A stretch of 64,000 nucleotides of DNA from Inquilinus limosus (GCF_002195995.1 NZ_NHON01000021.1:13109-77108), one strand, 5' to 3'. Positions 33,626-42,447 are shown, numbered from the stretch's first letter. Translations and numbers: made by a program. Notes: generated by a model not told the origin, from the letters alone.

Positions 33626-35257
33626 ATGAGCCATGACAGCCCCCTGCCCCAGGACCTGCCCCGGGACCTGAACGCCCGGATCGACGGGCTGTTCGCGCGC
33701 TGGGCCCGGCCGGATTCGCCGGGCGCCGCGGTCAGCGTCACCCGCCATGGCCGGGAGATCCATCGCGGCTGCTACGGCATGGCCGACCTGGCCCATGCCG
33801 TGCCGATCGACGCGCGCACCGTCATCCGCATCGGGTCGCAGACCAAGCAGTTCACCGTGCTGCTGGCGCTGATGCTGGAGGCCGAGGGCAAGCTGTCGAT
33901 GGAGGACGATGTCCGCCGCCACCTGCCCTGGCTGCCGGCGTATCCGCAGACGGTGACGCTGCGCCACCTGGCGGCGAATGTCGGGGGCTTGCGCGACTTC
34001 CTGGAGATCATGATGCTGGGCGGGCTGCCGCTGGGCGCGCCGTCGACCCGCGCCGGGGCGCGCCGCATCATCGGCCGGCATGGCGGCGTGAACTTCCGGC
34101 CCGGCACCGACCTGATCTACTGCAACACCGGCTTCTTCCTCCTGTCCGAGATCGTCGAGCAGGTCTCGGGCCAGAGCTTCAACCAGCTGCTGGAGGAGCG
34201 CATCACCGGCCCGCTGGGCATGCGCGACACCCGGCTGATGCGCTGGGATTCCGAGATCCTGCCGCGGCTGGCCGACCATCACAGCCGCAGCCCCGACGGC
34301 GGCTGGCACAAGGCGCAATGGGGCGTGGTGCTGGGCGGCGAGGGCGGCATGGTCTCGACGCTCGAGGACATGAAGGCCTGGCTGGCCAATCTCGACGCGC
34401 CGAAGGTCGGCACGCCGGAGATGCTGGCCCGGATGTCGGCGCCCGGCGCCGTGATCGACGGCACCCCCTCGCCCTATGGCCTCGGCCTCGTCACCTGCCG
34501 CTATCGCGGCCTGTCCAGCATCGGCCATGGCGGCGGCGTCGCCGGCGGCCGGTCGGAATCGGTGCGGTTCCCGGAGGCCGGGATCGGCATCGTCATCCTC
34601 GGCAACACCGACGACATGGGCCCGTTCTCCCTGGCCCGCCGCATCCTGGACCTGGTGCTGGGCCATGAGCCCGGCCCGCCGCGCGCCGAGGGCGCCGCGG
34701 ACCGGCTGGCCCGCGCCGCCGGGCTGTACCGGGCCGAGGACGGCGACGACGTGTTCGGCATCGCCGTGAAGGATGGCGAGCCGGTGGTGGTCAGCAACAT
34801 GGGCGGCGGCCTGCCGATCGAGCAGGCCGGCGAGGACAGCTTCATGCCGGAGCGGGGCATCGTGCCGCTGGAGTTCACGCCGCGCGCCGACGGCGACATC
34901 GACACGCGCTGGTTTGGCCGGGCGCGGCGCTTCCGCCGCCTGTCCGATGCCGCCCTGCCGACGGCGCCCGGCCTGGCCGGCCGCTACGCCGACGACGCCA
35001 CCGGCTTCGCCGCGGAGATCGGCGCGGAGGACGGCGAGACCGTGCTGCGCCTGCGCACGCCCCATGGCGCGTGGGAGGCGACCTTGGAGGCGCGCGCGCC
35101 GGACCTGCATCTGGCGCTGCCGCGGCGGGTTTTCGAGGACGTCCCGCCCCCGGCGGTCGAGGCCGGCGGCTGGCTGTTCACGGTCCGCCTCGTGCCCGGC
35201 GGCATCGTGCTGAACGACGACCGCACCAAGCATCTGCATCTGGCCCGGACGGCCTGA
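33626..35257 (+). CDS. S12 serine hydrolase (beta-lactamase/D-aminopeptidase family)
   Basis: The 543-residue protein has a penicillin-binding-protein fold with Ser71-Gln-Thr-Lys74 (SxxK), Tyr165-Cys-Asn (YxN) and His301-Gly-Gly (HxG). Two additional C-terminal beta-barrel-like regions (about 345-540) give a length and layout like D-aminopeptidase (DAP) of Ochrobactrum, which removes N-terminal D-amino acids. No signal peptide is visible, so it is probably cytosolic. The ATG follows GGGAGG. A TTGACA box at 33528-33533 could belong to its promoter. It is divergent from the XRE-cupin regulator, which may control it. D-aminopeptidase activity is inferred; esterase activity is also possible. Confidence 0.82.
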   Translation: MSHDSPLPQDLPRDLNARIDGLFARWARPDSPGAAVSVTRHGREIHRGCYGMADLAHAVPIDARTVIRIGSQTKQFTVLLALMLEAEGKLSMEDDVRRHLPWLPAYPQTVTLRHLAANVGGLRDFLEIMMLGGLPLGAPSTRAGARRIIGRHGGVNFRPGTDLIYCNTGFFLLSEIVEQVSGQSFNQLLEERITGPLGMRDTRLMRWDSEILPRLADHHSRSPDGGWHKAQWGVVLGGEGGMVSTLEDMKAWLANLDAPKVGTPEMLARMSAPGAVIDGTPSPYGLGLVTCRYRGLSSIGHGGGVAGGRSESVRFPEAGIGIVILGNTDDMGPFSLARRILDLVLGHEPGPPRAEGAADRLARAAGLYRAEDGDDVFGIAVKDGEPVVVSNMGGGLPIEQAGEDSFMPERGIVPLEFTPRADGDIDTRWFGRARRFRRLSDAALPTAPGLAGRYADDATGFAAEIGAEDGETVLRLRTPHGAWEATLEARAPDLHLALPRRVFEDVPPPAVEAGGWLFTVRLVPGGIVLNDDRTKHLHLARTA

Positions 35258-35368
35258 CCTATCCCTAGGTATGATCCGCCCTGATCGCATGTGCGATTAG
35301 CCGGGCGGGGCCGCTGCGCTAGCTTGTCCTTGCACAGCGGCATCCCCCCATCACCGCTGATGCCTGCA

Positions 35369-35406
35369 GCCCGCCACCATCCGCCCCCCCTCGGATGGTG
35401 GCGGGC
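35369..35406 (+). terminator. Strong hairpin downstream of the S12 hydrolase gene
   Basis: Perfect 15-base arms (GCCCGCCACCATCCG at 35369-35383 and its complement at 35392-35406) flank an 8-base C-rich loop, 112 bp after the stop. No T-run follows. The rest of 35258-35520 shows no gene; the promoter of the peroxidase operon should lie after the hairpin. Confidence 0.55.
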
Positions 35407-35520
35407 GCTCCCTTCCGAAACCAAATCCGGCGTCCGGTCGAATATCGGTCTTGCGTACGCGCTCGGCTGCGAGGCCATAGTTTCGCAGCCAGGTTCCAAG
35501 TCCCTGCACAGCGAGGATGA

Positions 35521-36579
35521 ATGCCCCAGCCGCAACGATCGCCCGGGCGCTCCGCTCTCGGCTCCCTGGTCCTGATCGCAGCCGTCGTCGGCGTCGGAGG
35601 CGCCGCCTTCGCCTACACCGCCGGGTGGCTGTCGCCGCAACGCCTGACGCCGGAGAAGCTGGTGTCGGCCCTGGCCCCGCCCGGCGGGCCGGCCCCCGGC
35701 CATCGCCGCAACCACGCCAAGGGCATCTGCTTCACCGGCGTGTTCGAGTCCAACGGCGCCGGGGCGGAGCTGTCCAAGGCCCAGGTCTTCGCCAAGGGCG
35801 AGTATCCGGCCCTCGGGCGCTTCAACCTCGCCACCCCGGAGTTCAAGGCCGTGGACGCCACGGTCCGGGTGCGCGGGCTGGGGCTGCAGATCTCGACGCC
35901 GGACGGGCAGGAGTGGCGCAGCGCCATGATCGACCCGCCCTTCTTCCCGGTGGCGACGCCGCAGGCCTTCTACGAGCTGCTGACCGCCTCCGGCAGCAAG
36001 GACCCGGAGGCGATGAAGGCCGTGGTCGCGGCGCATCCGGAAATCGCCGCCTTCGGCGCCTGGGCGCAGAGCGCGCCCTGGACCGGCAGCTATGCCGAGG
36101 AGCGGTTCAACAGCCTCAACAGCTTCGTGTTCACCGACGGCTCCGGCGCCGCGCACACGGTGCGCTGGTCGCTGCTGCCGGCGGCGGCGCCGGTGGCCGT
36201 GCCGCATGACCAGCTGGAGAAGCTCGGCCCCGATTTCCTCGAACAGGACATCACCCAGCGCGTCGCCGCCGGGCCGCAGCGCTGGACCATGACGGTGACC
36301 GTCGCCAATCCGGGCGACCCGACCGCGGACCCGAGCAAGGCCTGGCCGGCCGACCGCCGCACCGTCGAGGTCGGGACCCTGGTGGTGCAGAAGATCGAGG
36401 CCGAGCAGGACGGCCCCTGCCGCGACATCAACTTCGACCCGACCGTCCTGCCCGCGGGCATCAGCCCGTCGGACGATCCGTTCCCGGCCGCGCGGTCGGC
36501 CGCCTATTCCCGGTCCTACAACCTCCGCACGGCGGAGCATGACGCCTATCCGGGATCCTCGACGGGAGCCAAGCCATGA
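35521..36579 (+). CDS. Catalase-family peroxidase (SrpA-like), membrane anchored
   Basis: The 352-residue haem protein has an N-terminal hydrophobic segment (about 13-35), probably an uncleaved anchor or Tat/Sec-type export signal with two arginines before it. The catalase-like core follows: the distal His is His65 in RNHAKG, FESNGAG is near 75-81, and the probable proximal haem ligand is Tyr329 in RSAAYSRSY. Short catalase relatives of this type usually act as peroxidases using an electron donor. The next gene, overlapping by ATGA, is cytochrome b561, which would supply electrons. GAGGATGA precedes the ATG. Confidence 0.85.
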   Translation: MPQPQRSPGRSALGSLVLIAAVVGVGGAAFAYTAGWLSPQRLTPEKLVSALAPPGGPAPGHRRNHAKGICFTGVFESNGAGAELSKAQVFAKGEYPALGRFNLATPEFKAVDATVRVRGLGLQISTPDGQEWRSAMIDPPFFPVATPQAFYELLTASGSKDPEAMKAVVAAHPEIAAFGAWAQSAPWTGSYAEERFNSLNSFVFTDGSGAAHTVRWSLLPAAAPVAVPHDQLEKLGPDFLEQDITQRVAAGPQRWTMTVTVANPGDPTADPSKAWPADRRTVEVGTLVVQKIEAEQDGPCRDINFDPTVLPAGISPSDDPFPAARSAAYSRSYNLRTAEHDAYPGSSTGAKP

Positions 36580-37136
36580 CCGCGGGCCGCCGGCACTTCA
36601 CCGCCTCCCAGCGCCTGCTGCACTGGCTGCTGGCCCTCTGCATCCTGGCCATGCTGTTCATCGGCGTCGGCATGGTGTCCACCGTCGCGCCGAAGTATCT
36701 GACGCTGGTGGCGATCCACAAGCCGCTCGGCATCGCCATCCTCGTCCTGGTGCTGATCCGCGTGGTGCTGCGGCTGCGCTACGGGGCGCCGGCGCTGCCG
36801 GCCGACCTGCCGGAGCCGATGAAGCTGGCCGCGCATCTGTCGCATCTCGCCTTCTACCTGCTGATGATCGCCATGCCGCTGATCGGCTGGGGCATGCTGT
36901 CCGCCGCGGCCTATCCGGTGGTGCTGTTCCCGGGCATGACCCTGCCGCCGATCCTGCCGCAGGATGCCGGGCTGCATGCGCTGCTGTGGACCGCGCATGT
37001 GTATCTGGCCTTCGCCTTCTTCGCGCTGATCCTGCTGCATGTCGCGGCGGCGCTGTATCACGCCCTGGTGCGGCGCGACGGCGTGTTCGAGGCGATGGCG
37101 CCGGTGCCGGCGCGGGAGACCGACGCCCGGTCGTAG
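36576..37136 (+). CDS. Cytochrome b561-family membrane protein
   Basis: The 186-residue protein has four membrane segments (about 14-34, 45-66, 88-110, 138-160) with histidines placed to bind two b-type haems: His16, His48 and histidines near 87-90, 141, 155 and 162. It starts inside the stop of the peroxidase gene (ATGA), so expression is coupled. The inferred role is to pass electrons from the quinone pool across the membrane to the peroxidase, which then reduces peroxide outside the cytoplasm. The terminator at 37237-37273 closes the pair. Confidence 0.88.
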   Translation: MTAGRRHFTASQRLLHWLLALCILAMLFIGVGMVSTVAPKYLTLVAIHKPLGIAILVLVLIRVVLRLRYGAPALPADLPEPMKLAAHLSHLAFYLLMIAMPLIGWGMLSAAAYPVVLFPGMTLPPILPQDAGLHALLWTAHVYLAFAFFALILLHVAAALYHALVRRDGVFEAMAPVPARETDARS

Positions 37137-37236
37137 ACGGGGATCCGCCGGAAGGGGCATGCCGGCGGCGGGAATGACGCGCGCCTGGCATGCCGGGCGT
37201 TAGCCCCATGGTTCTCCCCGGACGCCTGATCCGGCC

Positions 37237-37273
37237 CAGGCCCGCGGCGCTATCGACGCCGCGGGCCTGTTTT
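37237..37273 (+). terminator. Rho-independent terminator of the peroxidase operon
   Basis: Perfect 13-base arms (CAGGCCCGCGGCG at 37237-37249 and its complement at 37257-37269) flank a 7-base loop and are followed by TTTT (37270-37273) and TTCT soon after. It lies 100 bp downstream of the cytochrome b561 stop. Confidence 0.85.
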
Positions 37274-37364
37274 GCCTTCTGTCACTGCCATCAAAGCCCG
37301 GGGGTCTGGAAGAACCGCGCACGAAGGTTACGCCAGGACATCCAGAGAAGGAGGACGGACGCAA

Positions 37365-37763
37365 ATGACGCTTGAATGCATCAATCCCCAGGATCTGCCC
37401 GCGCCTGCCACCTATTCGCAGGTCGTTGTCGCGACGGGGACCAGGCTGATATTCGTCGCCGGCCAGGAGCCTGAAGACATACACGGCAAGCTTGTCGGCC
37501 GGGGCGATCTCACGGTCCAGGCACGGCAGGTGTTTGCCAATCTTGGTCGAGCCCTCGCCGCCGCGGGCGCCCTTCCCAGGCACGTCGCCAGGATCACGAT
37601 CTATGTCGTCGATTACCGGCGCGATGACCACCTGCCGATCATCGAAGCGGCCCGGGTGGCTCTGTTCGGGGACCACAAGCCGGCCGATGTCGTTGTCGGG
37701 GTCGCGACCCTGTCCCCTGGATATCTGATCGAGGTTGATGCGGTTGCGGTTGTCGATGCCTAG
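37365..37763 (+). CDS. RidA/YjgF family protein
   Basis: The 132-residue protein is a typical Rid-family trimer subunit: GTRLIFVAGQEPED (about 24-37), RQVFANLGRALAAAGA (about 53-68), and TLSPGYLIEVDAVAVV at the C-terminus. RidA hydrolyses reactive enamine/imine intermediates, and other Rid members serve catabolic pathways. The canonical arginine of RidA near 105 is not evident at the expected spot (HKPADVVVGVATL), so this may be a pathway-specific Rid rather than housekeeping RidA. I chose the ATG at 37365 with GGAGGA upstream. It precedes the convergent LysR gene and belongs to the nitrogen-compound locus. Confidence 0.85.
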   Translation: MTLECINPQDLPAPATYSQVVVATGTRLIFVAGQEPEDIHGKLVGRGDLTVQARQVFANLGRALAAAGALPRHVARITIYVVDYRRDDHLPIIEAARVALFGDHKPADVVVGVATLSPGYLIEVDAVAVVDA

Positions 37764-37840
37764 CAGCAACCTGCCGCCGGCATGAAGCCATCGCCAGCCC
37801 ATGGAACCGATCGGATAATCCTCGATCCGCGGATCACCGA

Positions 37841-38782
37841 TCACAGCGGGCTGTTCGGTGTCGCAGCCTGGATCTTGGCGCCCGAACGCCTCTGTGTTTC
37901 CTCGGCTCTGGCAATGAGCCAGTCGACGAAAGCGCCGATCTCCGGGTTGCCGAGCGTCTCCTCGCTGCAGACGCAGTGATAGTTCTTGGCTGCGGGGACG
38001 CTGAGCGAAAGCGGCTGCACCAGCCGCCCCTCGTCGAGGTCGCGAGACGAGATCACGTCATCGATCAGCGCAACGCCTTGCCCGTCGCGGGCAGCCTGGA
38101 GAACCAGGCCGAAATCGTCGAAATACACATCGGCGGCGCCGGGATACGGGACCCGCGCCAGGGCCAGCCAGCGCCGCCATTCGCTGCCGTCATCCTCATG
38201 CAGCAGCCGGTGGCCGGACAGGTCGGACGGATGGCGGATGCCCTTCGGCCCGCGCAGCAGCACCGGGCTGCAGACCGGCGTCAGTTGCACCCCGTGCAGG
38301 AGCCGCCACCAGAAGCCGGGCCAGGGAGGATTGCCGTACACCACGGCCACATCGATCCGCCGCCAGTCGACCTGCTCGAACTCGATCACCGTGGCAACCC
38401 GCAGGCGGATGTGGCGGTGGTCGGCCAGGAAGCCGAAGACATGGGCGACGAACCAGGTGGCGCCGAGCACCGGCGGCATGCCGACGGTCAGAAGGGTCTC
38501 CGGCCGCTCCGCCGAAACCCGCCGCGTGAGGTCGTCGACACCGGACGCGATCTCCGCCAGGGCCTGCGCCACCGACCGCTGCAGGGCCAGGCCGTCGTCG
38601 GTCAGGACCAACCGCCGCCCGACACGGCGGAACAAGGCCAGCTTCAGCGTGGACTGCAGCGATCGCAGCTGCTGGCTGATCGCCCCCGGCGTCACATGCA
38701 ACTCGGCGGCCGCGGCGCCGACGTGACCCAATCGGGCGACGCTCTCGAAGACGCGCAGGGCATGCAGCGGCGGTAAGGGCAT
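37841..38782 (-). CDS. LysR-family transcriptional regulator (GcvA-like)
   Basis: The 313-residue regulator has a winged helix at 1-62 (AAAELHVTPGAISQQLRSLQ is the recognition part) and a PBP2-type effector domain (about 95-300) with the HRLLHEDDGSEWRRWL stretch typical of the GcvA group. It is divergent from the binding-protein gene at 38925 across a 142-bp AT-rich region. It should therefore control the uptake and degradation genes (38925-42280) in response to their substrate or an intermediate. Confidence 0.9.
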   Translation of the reverse strand: MPLPPLHALRVFESVARLGHVGAAAAELHVTPGAISQQLRSLQSTLKLALFRRVGRRLVLTDDGLALQRSVAQALAEIASGVDDLTRRVSAERPETLLTVGMPPVLGATWFVAHVFGFLADHRHIRLRVATVIEFEQVDWRRIDVAVVYGNPPWPGFWWRLLHGVQLTPVCSPVLLRGPKGIRHPSDLSGHRLLHEDDGSEWRRWLALARVPYPGAADVYFDDFGLVLQAARDGQGVALIDDVISSRDLDEGRLVQPLSLSVPAAKNYHCVCSEETLGNPEIGAFVDWLIARAEETQRRSGAKIQAATPNSPL

Positions 38783-38924
38783 GGGACTATATCGTTTAGT
38801 TTGATTAGCAAATTTTGAAGAAAATCATTTAGCTTGTCAAAATCTTGAGCCCCGCTGATGGTTTGTCGCAGCGAGCCCGCAGACGGCTTGCTCCGGCACA
38901 ATCAATCAACGGGGAGACCAAACA
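38783..38924. promoter_or_regulatory. AT-rich divergent promoter region
   Basis: The first 70 bases (38783-38850) are unusually AT-rich for this window and hold repeated CAAA-TTTTG-type segments (near 38805, 38840), suitable for LysR dimer binding. Promoters for both the LysR gene (minus) and the binding-protein gene (plus) must lie here; exact boxes are not clear. GGGGAG precedes the plus-strand ATG. Confidence 0.45.
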
Positions 38925-39755
38925 ATGGGCGCGATTCCATCGCGGTTTTCATCGACGATCATCTTCGGATTGTCGGCGCTCTGCTCCACGGCCGCCATGG
39001 CGGGCGGCACTGTTCCATCCTTCGTCCAGAACGGCACGCTGAAGGTCTGCACGGCCGGCGATTTCCCGCCGATGGAATACTATGAGCATCCTGGCGACAC
39101 CCAGATGGTCGGGGTCGAGATCGATGTCGTGTCGGCGCTGGCCCGGATCTGGAACGCCAAGCCGGATTTTGTGATCGCGCCCTTCACGGGCCTGCTGTCC
39201 TCGCTCGAGGCGCGGCGCTGCGACCTGGTCGCCAGCGGCATCTCGGTCACCCCCGAACGGCTGAAGACCTATGACGCCCTGCCCTATTTCACCACCGCGG
39301 TGGTCGTTCTCACGCCCGCCTCCGACACGGCGACGGCCCGGCCGGAAGACCTGTCGGGCAAGGTCATCGCGATCGAGGCCGGCACCACCTACGAGGCGCG
39401 GGCGGCCGACCTCAACAGCACGCTCCGCGCCGGCGCGCAGCCCGAGGTGACGGTGCAGACCTACCCCTCGGCCGCGGCCGTGATCCAGCAGATCCTGGTC
39501 GGCCGTGCCGCCGCGACCTTCACGCAGGACACGACCGCCATCTTCCGCCGCAACCAGATGCCGGACGCGCTGCGCATCGCCTATACCTATCCGGACCACA
39601 ACACCTACGGCCTCTATCTCCGCCGAAGCGGCGATGACCTGCAGTCGCTGCGGCAGGCCTTCGCAACGCTCAGGCAGAGCGGCGAACTGGCGGCGATCGC
39701 GGCCAGGTGGGGCATCGCCGAGACGGCCCTCGATGCCGCAGCCGGCCCGCAATAG
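38925..39755 (+). CDS. Amino-acid-type ABC transporter substrate-binding protein (SBP_bac_3)
   Basis: The 276-residue periplasmic protein has a signal peptide (about 1-26, TAAMA-GG) and a type 2 binding fold: GTLKVCTAGDFPPMEYY (about 37-53), GVEIDVVSALA (about 62-72), CDLVASGISVTPERLKTYD (about 97-115), and VIAIEAGTTYE (about 145). Family members bind polar amino acids and related cations. With the permease and the ureohydrolase downstream, a guanidino or amino-acid derivative is a reasonable guess. The ATG at 38925 is well supported by GGGGAG. Confidence 0.9.
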   Translation: MGAIPSRFSSTIIFGLSALCSTAAMAGGTVPSFVQNGTLKVCTAGDFPPMEYYEHPGDTQMVGVEIDVVSALARIWNAKPDFVIAPFTGLLSSLEARRCDLVASGISVTPERLKTYDALPYFTTAVVVLTPASDTATARPEDLSGKVIAIEAGTTYEARAADLNSTLRAGAQPEVTVQTYPSAAAVIQQILVGRAAATFTQDTTAIFRRNQMPDALRIAYTYPDHNTYGLYLRRSGDDLQSLRQAFATLRQSGELAAIAARWGIAETALDAAAGPQ

Positions 39756-39768
39756 GCGCCGCCGGTCG

Positions 39769-40452
39769 ATGTTCGATCCAGCTCTGTTCCTGTCGGCCCT
39801 GTTCGGGTGGCCGCTGGCGCAAGGGGCGCTGGTCACACTGGCGCTGTCGATCGCCGTCCAGGCGGTGTCGTTCCTGCTGGGCATGGGCGCCGCGTCCCTG
39901 GCGGCGTCCCGGCGCCCCGCGTCGCGCTGGGGCATGGCCGTCTATGTCTGGCTGTTCCGCGCCTCGCCCGCGCTACTGGTGCTGCTGTTCGTCTGGAACG
40001 GCCTGCCGCAGATGATCCCGCAGCTTCGGGCCGGCTGGTTCTCGCCCTTCCTGGCGGCCTTCCTGGCGCTGACCCTGATCCAGGTCGCCTATCTGACCGA
40101 GATCCTGCGCAGCGCCTACGCCGCGATCCCGGCCGGCCAGCGCGAGGCCGCGGCGGCGCTCGGCCTGCACCGCTGGCAGGTCTTCCTCCTGGTGGTCCTG
40201 CCGCAGGCGATGCGCATCGCCCTGCCGGCCCTCGTCAACGAGTTCATCTCGCTGCTCAAGACCACCTCCCTCGCCACCGTCATCTCGTTGAAGGAGCTGA
40301 TGACCGTGACCTCCTTCGCCATCGCGACCAGCTTCCGCTTCCTGGAGTGGTACGGCGCCGCCCTCGTGTACTACCTGCTCATGGTCTCGGTGCTGACCGT
40401 GGCCCAGATCCGGATCGAGCGCCGGCTTTCGGCCGGATACGTCCGGCGATGA
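39769..40452 (+). CDS. Amino-acid-type ABC transporter permease (HisM/GlnP family)
   Basis: The 227-residue membrane protein has about five hydrophobic segments and the EAA loop GQREAAAALGLHRWQ (about 123-137). It starts at the ATG at 39769, 13 bp after the binding-protein stop, and overlaps the next gene by ATGA. Only one permease is present, so it would act as a homodimer. No ATP-binding subunit is encoded in this locus, which is unusual for the family because a GlnQ-type ATPase is normally adjacent. It must borrow one or be paired with a distant gene. Confidence 0.9.
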   Translation: MFDPALFLSALFGWPLAQGALVTLALSIAVQAVSFLLGMGAASLAASRRPASRWGMAVYVWLFRASPALLVLLFVWNGLPQMIPQLRAGWFSPFLAAFLALTLIQVAYLTEILRSAYAAIPAGQREAAAALGLHRWQVFLLVVLPQAMRIALPALVNEFISLLKTTSLATVISLKELMTVTSFAIATSFRFLEWYGAALVYYLLMVSVLTVAQIRIERRLSAGYVRR

Positions 40453-41177
40453 CCGGGCCGCTTCGCTCCGCCTGGTTCGAACAGCGGGTGGCGGCCCCCG
40501 GCATCCGGCGGCTGTGGGAACCGCATGTCCACGGCTTCTTCCGGGCCAATATCTGGCACGTCGCCGGCCGCGACGCCGACCTCGTCGTCGATGCCGGCAT
40601 GGGGTTGCGGCCGCTGCGTCCGACCCTTGGCCTGGCCGGCGGCAAGCCGGCGCTGGCGGTGGCCACCCACATCCATGTCGACCATGTCGGGTCGCTGCAC
40701 GAATTCGAGCACCGGATCGGCCATCGGGCGGAAGCGGAGGGCTTCGCCGGGATGGATGACCGCGACACGCTGGCCCCGCTGTTCCGCACCCTGGCGGATG
40801 CGGTCGCCCGACCACCCTCCGACACCTGGAATGCCGACGAATACCGGGTGCCGCCGGCACCGCTGACCCGGATCGTGGAGGAAGGCGACACGATCGATCT
40901 CGGCGACCGGCGCCTGACCGTGCTCCATCTGCCCGGTCATTCCCCGGGCTCGATCGGACTGCTCGACGAGCGGGACGGGCTGCTGTTCAGCGGCGACGCG
41001 CTCTACACCGGCCGGCTGGTCGACGATCTGCCCGGTTCCGACCGCGCGGCCTATCGCCGGACGATGGCCCGGCTGCTCGAACTCGATATCCGCGCGGTCC
41101 ATGGCGGCCATGGCGACAGCCTGGACCGCGACAGCATGCGGGCCATTGCCCGCGACTATCTCGATCGCGTTCCATGA
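40449..41177 (+). CDS. Metallo-beta-lactamase-fold hydrolase
   Basis: The 242-residue protein has the HxHxDH zinc motif THIHVDH (His74, His76, Asp78, His79), a second-site HLPGHSPGSIGLLD (about 158-171), the bridging Asp in FSGDALYTG (about 182), and a final His in VHGGHGDSLD (about 218). This fold covers glyoxalase II, lactonases and other hydrolases; no subfamily is clear. The ATG overlaps the permease stop by ATGA, so it belongs to this operon and probably hydrolyses the imported compound or a product of it. Confidence 0.87.
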   Translation: MTGPLRSAWFEQRVAAPGIRRLWEPHVHGFFRANIWHVAGRDADLVVDAGMGLRPLRPTLGLAGGKPALAVATHIHVDHVGSLHEFEHRIGHRAEAEGFAGMDDRDTLAPLFRTLADAVARPPSDTWNADEYRVPPAPLTRIVEEGDTIDLGDRRLTVLHLPGHSPGSIGLLDERDGLLFSGDALYTGRLVDDLPGSDRAAYRRTMARLLELDIRAVHGGHGDSLDRDSMRAIARDYLDRVP

Positions 41178-41233
41178 GGCTGTCGGCGCCGGACATGCGA
41201 TCATCGACCCGCAGTGCCGACAAGGAGGACAGG

Positions 41234-42280
41234 ATGGACACACGGAAGCTCGACGTCCTGCGCGCCCGCTACGGTTCCGCCGGCGGCGCGGACCTGGACG
41301 ACCCGGATTTCCGCAAGGCGGCGTCGCTGCAATTCGGCGATGGCGACCGGCGCAGGCTGCCCTTCGCCGACCCGTCGACCCTGCTCGACGCGCCCTTCCG
41401 GCCGGACGCCGCGGCGAAGGCCGATTTCGGCGGGATCGACATCGCCCTGATCGGCGTGCCGATGGATCTCGGCGTCACCAACCGGGCCGGCGCGCGCCTC
41501 GGCCCGCGGGCGGTGCGCGGCATCGAGCGCATCGGCCCCTACGAGCATGTGCTGCGCATGACGCCGATGGCCGATTGCAGCGTCGCCGATATCGGCGACG
41601 TGCCGTTCGCCAGCCGCTTCAGCCTGGAGCAATGCCACGCCGACATCGAGGCCTTCTTCACCAAGGTCGTGGCGGCGGGCGTGATTCCGCTGGCCGTGGG
41701 CGGCGACCATTCGATCAGCCGTTCGATCCTGGCCGCCATTGGCCGGGACCGGCCGGTCGGCATGATCCACATCGATGCCCATTGCGACACCGGCGGCAGC
41801 TTCGAAGGCGCCAAGTTCCACCATGGCGGCCCGTTCCGGCACGCCGTCCTCGAGGGCACGCTGGACCCGGAGCGGACGATCCAGATCGGCATCCGCGGCG
41901 GCGCCGAGTATCTCTGGGAGTTCTCCTACGCGTCCGGCATGGCCGTGATCCATGCCGAGGAGGTGCCGAAGCTCGGCCTGCCCGCGGTGATCTCCCGGGC
42001 GCGGGAGGTGGTCGGCGACGGCCCGACCTATGTGTCCTTCGACGTCGACAGCCTGGATCCCGGCTTCGCGCCCGGCACCGGCACGCCCGAGGTCGGCGGC
42101 CTGCAGCCGCGCGAGGTGCTGGAGCTGCTGCGCGGCCTGGCCGGCATCGATTTCGTCGGCGGCGACGTGGTCGAGGTGGCGCCGCAATACGACGCGACCA
42201 CCAACACCGCCCAGTGCGGGGCCCAGGTACTGTTCGAGCTGCTGTGCCTGGCGGTCAAGACGAGGTCAGGTCGCCGTTGA
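41234..42280 (+). CDS. Arginase-family ureohydrolase (agmatinase/guanidino-acid hydrolase)
   Basis: The 348-residue enzyme carries the binuclear Mn2+ site of the ureohydrolase family: GGDHS (His159), DAHCD (Asp181, His183, Asp185) and SFDVDSLDP (Asp270, Asp272). Members hydrolyse the guanidinium group of arginine, agmatine, guanidinobutyrate or guanidinopropionate, releasing urea; some release other products. The extended N-terminus (about 60 residues before the core) resembles guanidinobutyrase/guanidinopropionase more than arginase. AAGGAGG precedes the ATG. It is the last gene of the uptake operon, 56 bp after the MBL-fold gene. Confidence 0.87.
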   Translation: MDTRKLDVLRARYGSAGGADLDDPDFRKAASLQFGDGDRRRLPFADPSTLLDAPFRPDAAAKADFGGIDIALIGVPMDLGVTNRAGARLGPRAVRGIERIGPYEHVLRMTPMADCSVADIGDVPFASRFSLEQCHADIEAFFTKVVAAGVIPLAVGGDHSISRSILAAIGRDRPVGMIHIDAHCDTGGSFEGAKFHHGGPFRHAVLEGTLDPERTIQIGIRGGAEYLWEFSYASGMAVIHAEEVPKLGLPAVISRAREVVGDGPTYVSFDVDSLDPGFAPGTGTPEVGGLQPREVLELLRGLAGIDFVGGDVVEVAPQYDATTNTAQCGAQVLFELLCLAVKTRSGRR

Positions 42281-42287
42281 GCGCCGT

Positions 42288-42351
42288 CATGACGCTTCTT
42301 GCGTCATGGGCCCCTTGGCGGGATGGACGTCCCGCCGTCGGTAAAGGGGCC
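42288..42351 (+). terminator. Hairpin cluster after the ureohydrolase gene
   Basis: CATGACGC (42288-42295) pairs with GCGTCATG (42301-42308). Immediately after, GGCCCCTT (42309-42316) pairs with AAGGGGCC (42344-42351) around an inner GGCGGGA/TCCCGCC stem (42317-42336). The structures begin 7 bp after the stop and could end transcription or protect the 3' end. No T-run follows. Confidence 0.45.
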
Positions 42352-42447
42352 GAGGTGAGAGTGGCGTCCGTTGTGCTTTGGTCGAAGGCCGCTCGGGGCG
42401 AGGCGGCTCCGAGAGGTTGCTTCATCGATGCTGCAGTTGGAAAGCAA

